Shown: positions 58,990 through 64,000 of the stretch, piece by piece
Numbering within the stretch: position 1 is the stretch's first letter
How the letters are laid out: every line of letters starts with the position of its first letter
Assembly (NCBI RefSeq): GCF_945859685.1
Contig: NC_079149.1
Location: 136,440,153-136,504,152 of the forward strand
Origin: Eupeodes corollae
Lineage: Eukaryota; Arthropoda; Insecta; Diptera; Syrphidae
Direction: 5' to 3'
Length of the DNA: 64,000 bases
Made by a program: the position numbers and the translations under genes
The notes under the pieces: generated by a model
What the model saw: the letters and a program-made list of their open reading frames with translations, nothing else
The model's database searches: none
Told to the model about the DNA's origin: nothing

Positions 58990-59760
58990 AGCTGGCGCTA
59001 CAGTCCAGTGTGAACTAGGGCCTTACCCAACAAACTTCTCCATCTAGCTCTATTCCCTAGCTGGATGTCTCTTGTTTCTCGTTCCAAGTTGGTTGAGGTC
59101 ACTTTCCACTGATCCAAGGTCTTCCTCTACTGCGCTGTTCTGTGGGGATAGTTCGAAGACTTTCCCGGCCGGAGTATTGGTTTCCATTGGCCTCTACGTG
59201 ACCCAACCATCTTAGTCGTTGGACTTTAACTCTTCTGGATAAGTCTACCTAGGCGGAGCCTAGTTCATTCAAGAACGATGTTAGAAAAATCGCATGACAG
59301 CGCATCACCTTGTCTAAAACCTTTTTTGACATCGAAAGGTTCTGTTAAGTTGTTTCCAACCTTTATGGCGCAGCGTGAATTCTCCATGGTCATGAAGCAC
59401 AAACGGACGAGTTTGGCAGGGATGCCAAAACTAGACATGGCTCTATAGTCTATACAACTCGCCCCTGTAGATGCTGTCATATGCTGAAATCGATGAAAAG
59501 ATGGTGGGTGTCGAATTGGTGTTTTTGGGTTTCTTGCAGGATCTGCCGTAATGTGAATATTTGATCGACTGTGGACTTTTCTGGTCTAAAACCACACTGA
59601 TAAGGACCTATCAGGTTATTGACGATGGGCCTTAGACGTTCACATATTACGGCAGAAAAGATTTTATAGGCGATGTTAAGCAGACTGATTCCTCTATAGT
59701 TGGTGTATTTTAGAGGGTCTCCTTTTTTCAAGAGTCCCATCCCACGCTACTCGGTACCGA
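58990..59760 (-). mobile_element. RTE-like LINE, internally deleted, with a 3' tail shared with the SINE
   Basis: Minus-strand blocks: LLKKGDPLKYTNYRGISLLN, GPYQCGFRPEKSTVDQIFTL, THHLFIDF (motif A), SFGIPAKLVRLCFMTMENSR, GFRQGDALSCDFSNIVLE. A deletion then joins to the C-terminal region: RLRWLGHVEANG near 59215, GRPW near 59115, and WRSLLGKALVHTGL at ~59000. The YADD box is lost in the deletion. The 3' end AGGCCCTAGTTCACACTGGA and CTGTAGCGCCAGC matches the SINE tail in 28 of 33 positions. Confidence 0.75.
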
Positions 59761-62700
59761 TTCTTACCGAGTGTCTTGAAGATTTCCATCGGAAAAAGGC
59801 AAACAAAAAACCTGAAACTCGAATTGATATTAGCTCCACAATATTTTTAACTTCGGTTAATACTGTTTTTGCAAGACAAGAATTGATCGTTTATTGTTAA
59901 AAAAATAATAGCATTTAATAAAATAAATAAAAATTTATATAAATTGATACTTGGCTTGAATTTCTTGAGAAAGAAGAAAAATATTGACTTTAAACTTGTC
60001 ATCTTTATTAAAACCCAGATATTTATTTTCTTATGAATGCAAAACTTGCAATAATTAAATGGATTGATATTATTTGTTTTAAATGTTTAATCTTTTTTTT
60101 TATAGTCCCTTGGTATCACGTTTAACTGTTTTTGATCCTCAACATTTATGAGTTGTGGCCTAGACTGTTACTAAGGATAAAAACAAGCCGTAGACTAAAA
60201 GATTAATTTTTATTTGTCTCAATTTTTGTATACTTTAATTTAAATCATAACTAAATCCCGCCTTCCTTTTGTAAATCCCCACAGCTTATCATTGTGAAGT
60301 CAATGCTCTTATAATATTCCCTATAAATGTACATACATATGTTCATAATAAATAAATAATCTCATAAAACTAATATAAAAAATTCTTTTTCAAACTTCAC
60401 ACTTTTTTGTTTTTAATTAAACTCCAACACAAAAATTAAAAGAATACAAAAACGAAGACTTTTCAATGCCGAGTGGAATTCACTTTAACAAAAAAAAAGA
60501 AGAACTAAAAGACATTAGTATTTTATTTCCCAAACAATGCGAACGATTTTTCAATATTAATCTTAATAGCATTTGCCTTTTAATATTATTTAAAAAAATA
60601 AAAAAGAAAATCAGACAGCGGTCATTCTTTAACTCACTGACAAAAGCAGTCCGCTCGGGCCGTGCCAAGCCAGGCCCAACCTAGTCCACCAACAACAACA
60701 GCAACAACCACGACTGTCATCGCCATCATCATTATTATAACGAATAGATTAAGAACAGAATCGGAAATAAAAGTTTGAAAACTTAATCTCATCATCACAT
60801 CATATAATTTTCGATGTCACCACAGAAGCTACCTCTGGACGACCATTTGATATCTTCCAAGCCCAAAGCAGTGCAGCGGCATGACTCGGAACGACCGACT
60901 ATGCGACAACCGACCGACGGACGCACGGATCGGCACTGTGCAGTGTGCAGTGTGAGTGTGCCATTGCAGAGCATCCTTCACACACTCGTATTGGAAGTTG
61001 GAAGATTGGATTTGAACAAATAACAAAATCTTAAAAGACAAACCGCGCTAAACATTTAGTTTAAGATTCGCCCATTTGCATCTCATCAAATCCGATGACC
61101 AAAACCAAAATGACGACAACTTGGCCGCGGTATCAGTCTCGGTCTCGGTCTCGGCCTCTGCATCACAATCCCAATTCACTAACACATATTGGTATTGAGT
61201 AAGTGAGCACAAGAGAATCCACCATCTACCATCATCTTCATCGACCCAATCGACCAGACCAACTACTGCCCAGTGCCCAATGCCCAATACTCATGCCCAG
61301 TAACGAATAAGAAAATTTTATCTCTCTTAACAACTTTCAAGCATTAAAAGATAAAACTCTCAGCTTGATACAATAATTCGAAAACTTGATTTTAAGCCGG
61401 TGGTGCGGACGAACATCGTCGACACGGTGTAGAAATTTACATCTTAATTCCCTAACCACCCGTAGCAGATTCGGTTTGGTGCTCTGCTTCCAACTTCTTC
61501 CTCTTCTTCTGCCTCTTTTTTCATACGGTTCTTATGGGTTACTGGATGGAGCTCGAGCTCAAGCTGGAGCTGGAGCTGTGGAGGAGCGTTTCTGAATCAT
61601 TTAACATTCCGTAATTTTGTTGGAAGTTGGAACCTTACCGTTCCCCCTCAACTCAGAGTCACAGTAACAAACTTACTGAAGTCGGTTTTATACCTTGCCT
61701 CCGATTTGTATGCATCATTATTATTATTATTATCCTCTGCTCCTCTTGGATCTTGAGTCGGGTGAATTGTCCGTCGCGTCGCGTCGTGCATCTTGCTGTC
61801 CTCGGTCCATGGTCCTACTGTGATCTGGTTCGTTCTGTTTTTAGTGCGTTAATCCGTGTGTTGTCAACTTCATTAGACGATAAGCGCACAGTATTCATGG
61901 ACTTCGCTTGCTTTGCGCTTCTGTCTGATCGAATAGTTTTCCGTCGAGCCACAGCCGGCCGTACCCTTCACAGGCGGTATGTTTTTATGTTTTGATGAAA
62001 AATTACTTTACATTGCATCGAAGGAAATTATGGAAGGACAAATATAGCGCAGATTGGACTATTATAGCCTTTGATTCAAGTTGCGACTCTGTGATAACAA
62101 ATCACAGGTTTCGAGATAGATATATCGGTGGCTAATTGACCTGTTGCGTACTTTTATGTTCAAATGCAGTAACTATAAGCTAATTGGTGTTATACTTACT
62201 TTTCGAGAGTTCGTTTTCATGGTAAAAATTCGTTCCGCCTTGTGGTCGGATGCTCGGAAGACGAGACGATACTTCTTTCCTTTTTTGTTGTATTGCCTGC
62301 GTGTAATGTATTCCATTGAAAAAGTGTTAAATCAACACAATAAGCTTATTACTTCACTTAACCCCCACTGATTCTTGGGCCCTTAACCTTTGTCATGAAA
62401 TTTGAGACTTATTTCTTGCGTTTTGTCTTTGCTAGTTCAGCTAACGTTATGGGGTTGCCATAGCATGCTGTCGAAGGGGAATCCAGCCTCATTGTTTCAT
62501 TGTTTTTTTTATTAGTTTTGGAATTTTGAAAAATTGTAATAGATTTTTAATGATAGTTTGAAAGCATCAAGATTAATTTCGGATGAACATAACCTTAAAC
62601 TGTTTCTTACAATGGTTCAAATCCCCGAATGATAAAATGTAATATCTACTTGCAATCATCTAACGAGGTAAAGTACAGTAGTCTTTATGATCTATGCTGA

Positions 62701-62990
62701 AAAACTTTATATTGCGTTATCTAATTTGGTGTAAGTTTGACATTTTGATATTGTAATAGATTTCTTTTCATAATATTTAAAGTTTCATATTTATTTAACC
62801 TAGAACTGCTTATTACATGAATTCATAGCATTCGAAAAATAAAATGTATTGTTTCTAATAAAAATAATTGTTTGGATGGAGTCCTAATCTGCTTCTCATC
62901 TAGTACGTTCTATTTTCTGATCTAATACTTTCTGTTTTCTGATCTTGTTCTTTATGTTTTCAAATTTAGTGCTTTCTGTGTGTTAAAAAA
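59761..62990. other. DNA of unknown role with GC-richer, repeat-poor patches
   Basis: No gene supported. Stretches at ~60640-60960 and 61380-62000 are clearly less AT-rich than the rest, with short CTCGGTCTCGGTCTCGG-type and GAGCTGGAGCTGGAGCTG-type repeats. Frames at 61386-61595 and 61627-61995 lack domains. It could be promoter or 5'-UTR DNA of a gene to either side. Confidence 0.35.
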
Positions 62991-63304
62991 GTACCCGTGG
63001 CATGATGGTTAGTGCGTTGGACTGTCATGCAAGGGGTCTTGGGTTCAATCCCTGCCTGTGCCACCTTAATTAAAAAAAAATAATTTTCGCGGGTACTGCC
63101 TCTTGCGAGGAATTGACAATTCCTTCAAGAGTAATTCTTGTCATGAAAAAGTGCTTTCTCAAATTAGCCGTTCGGATTCGGCCTTAAATTGTAGGTCCCT
63201 TCCATTCCAGACAACAGTACTCGCACACAGGAATGGTTGAGAGTTGTAAGTCACTAGGCCCTGGTTCACAACGGACTGTTGCGCCACCCCATTTGATTTT
63301 TTTT
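62991..63304 (+). mobile_element. SINE copy 4, full length, tRNA-derived
   Basis: Begins GTACCCGTGGCATGATGGTT. Pol III box A (TGGTTAGTGCGTTGG, 63006-63020) and box B (GGGTTCAATCC, 63041-63051) are correctly spaced. A ~200-base unique body follows, then the tail CTAGGCCCTGGTTCACAACG, GACTGTTGCGCCACC and a T-rich end. An exact 14-bp duplication, TGTGTGTTAAAAAA, flanks it (62977-62990, 63305-63318). Non-coding. Confidence 0.92.
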
Positions 63305-63318
63305 TGTGTGTTAAAAAA

Positions 63319-64000
63319 ATCGAAACAGTATTGAACGCCTTTTTCAAAACTATATTTCAAGAACTCTGATTCTCAATTGCTTTGTTTGTTGAATAATACT
63401 GTCACTGTTACACTTCTGCTGTCTACTGCAGTACTGTACATTATTTTGACGTGTCTCCTTATTTCTCTTTTACGTTTTTTTGACAGTTTTTATTATGAAA
63501 ATGGAGATGGCAACCCTATTGATTCATATATTTTTTTTTAATGAGCTCCTTCGAAATTTAATTCCAGGTTTAATTAGAAAAGAATATCAAACACGGATAC
63601 AGCATAAACAAACAAAAAGCATCAGAACAGCTTAAGGGCCAAGTGTCATGTTTATATAGCGTACGGACATGTATACCTGGGTTTTTGTGATTTATGGAAA
63701 TAATCAGCGCAGCTTTTTCTTGAAAACTGGAAGAAATAATAATAATAACCTACCCACAATGAATATCTGGCTGTCGCCGCTTCTGCTGTCGCCGTGGTTA
63801 AACGCTAAGACAGGATGTTAAAAAAAATCCTCTCGAAAAATCGCTTCGCCAAATAAACAGTCTTGATTTTTTAAGGAACGAGTGCAAGTTCAAGTTTGAA
63901 TTTGAGTTCTTTGAATAGCGAGATATTAGGTGGTAATTATATTCTCTAATGGGGATGGCTAACATGTTTATTGGGAGAATCTATAGAGGTATTGTACATC
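63319..64000. other. right-edge DNA without genes
   Basis: AT-rich with no ORF or recognised element. Confidence 0.45.

Noticed and set aside
62991..63065. A true tRNA gene
   Set aside because: Box A and B are present but the cloverleaf is degraded, and the unit is the head of a ~310-base repeat with target duplications: a SINE.
1..64000. CRISPR arrays, operons, prokaryotic or integrated-virus features
   Set aside because: No regularly spaced repeats with unique spacers and no such genes; all coding evidence is spliced eukaryotic or transposon-derived.

Overview
This window looks like nuclear DNA of an insect, most probably a fly (Diptera). It is AT-rich. Its genes have short GT..AG introns and encode typical metazoan or insect families, including a MADF-BESS regulator with Q/H-rich tracts and a tubulin polyglutamylase with long Asn/Gln runs. 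The mobile-element load matches dipteran genomes: Jockey-like and RTE-like LINEs, Tc1 and PIF/Harbinger elements, a Helitron and a tRNA-derived SINE. The species cannot be named from the sequence.

Left third (1-30 kb) is genic. On the minus strand are the MYST histone acetyltransferase chameau/KAT7 (867-3070, running off the left edge), a small secreted Kunitz protein (8302-8630), a GPI-type multi-Ly6-like cysteine-rich protein (12542-14072), a MADF-BESS factor (14703-21518) and a TTLL4-type tubulin polyglutamylase (25952-29542). On the plus strand are a glutaminyl-peptide cyclotransferase (6698-7873), CRIPT (24999-25359) and a candidate first exon of an unrecognised gene diverging from chameau (3228-3365). 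I rebuilt exons by matching GT/AG sites with reading phase and protein similarity. The genes are unrelated in function and do not form a pathway.

The 5.8-kb first intron of the MADF gene and the DNA upstream of it are packed with transposons. They include a 1.6-kb element with a perfect 8-bp target duplication and ~300-bp inverted repeats, a Harbinger remnant, a truncated SINE, and a cluster of four TTA-flanked MITEs (two of them back to back) plus a larger TTA-flanked host element with one MITE nested in it.

Right half (30-64 kb) has no host gene I can support. It holds two Tc1-like elements, one with a LINE fragment nested in it, three copies of one Jockey-like LINE, two RTE-like LINEs, a Helitron split by a LINE, three further SINE copies, and at least eight copies of an unclassified dispersed repeat. 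GC-richer patches near 36.6, 49.9 and 60.6-62.0 kb could be regulatory or 5'-UTR DNA of a gene outside the window. The observations most worth following are the SINE/LINE pair sharing a 3' tail, the 8-bp-TSD transposon, and the unclassified dispersed repeat.
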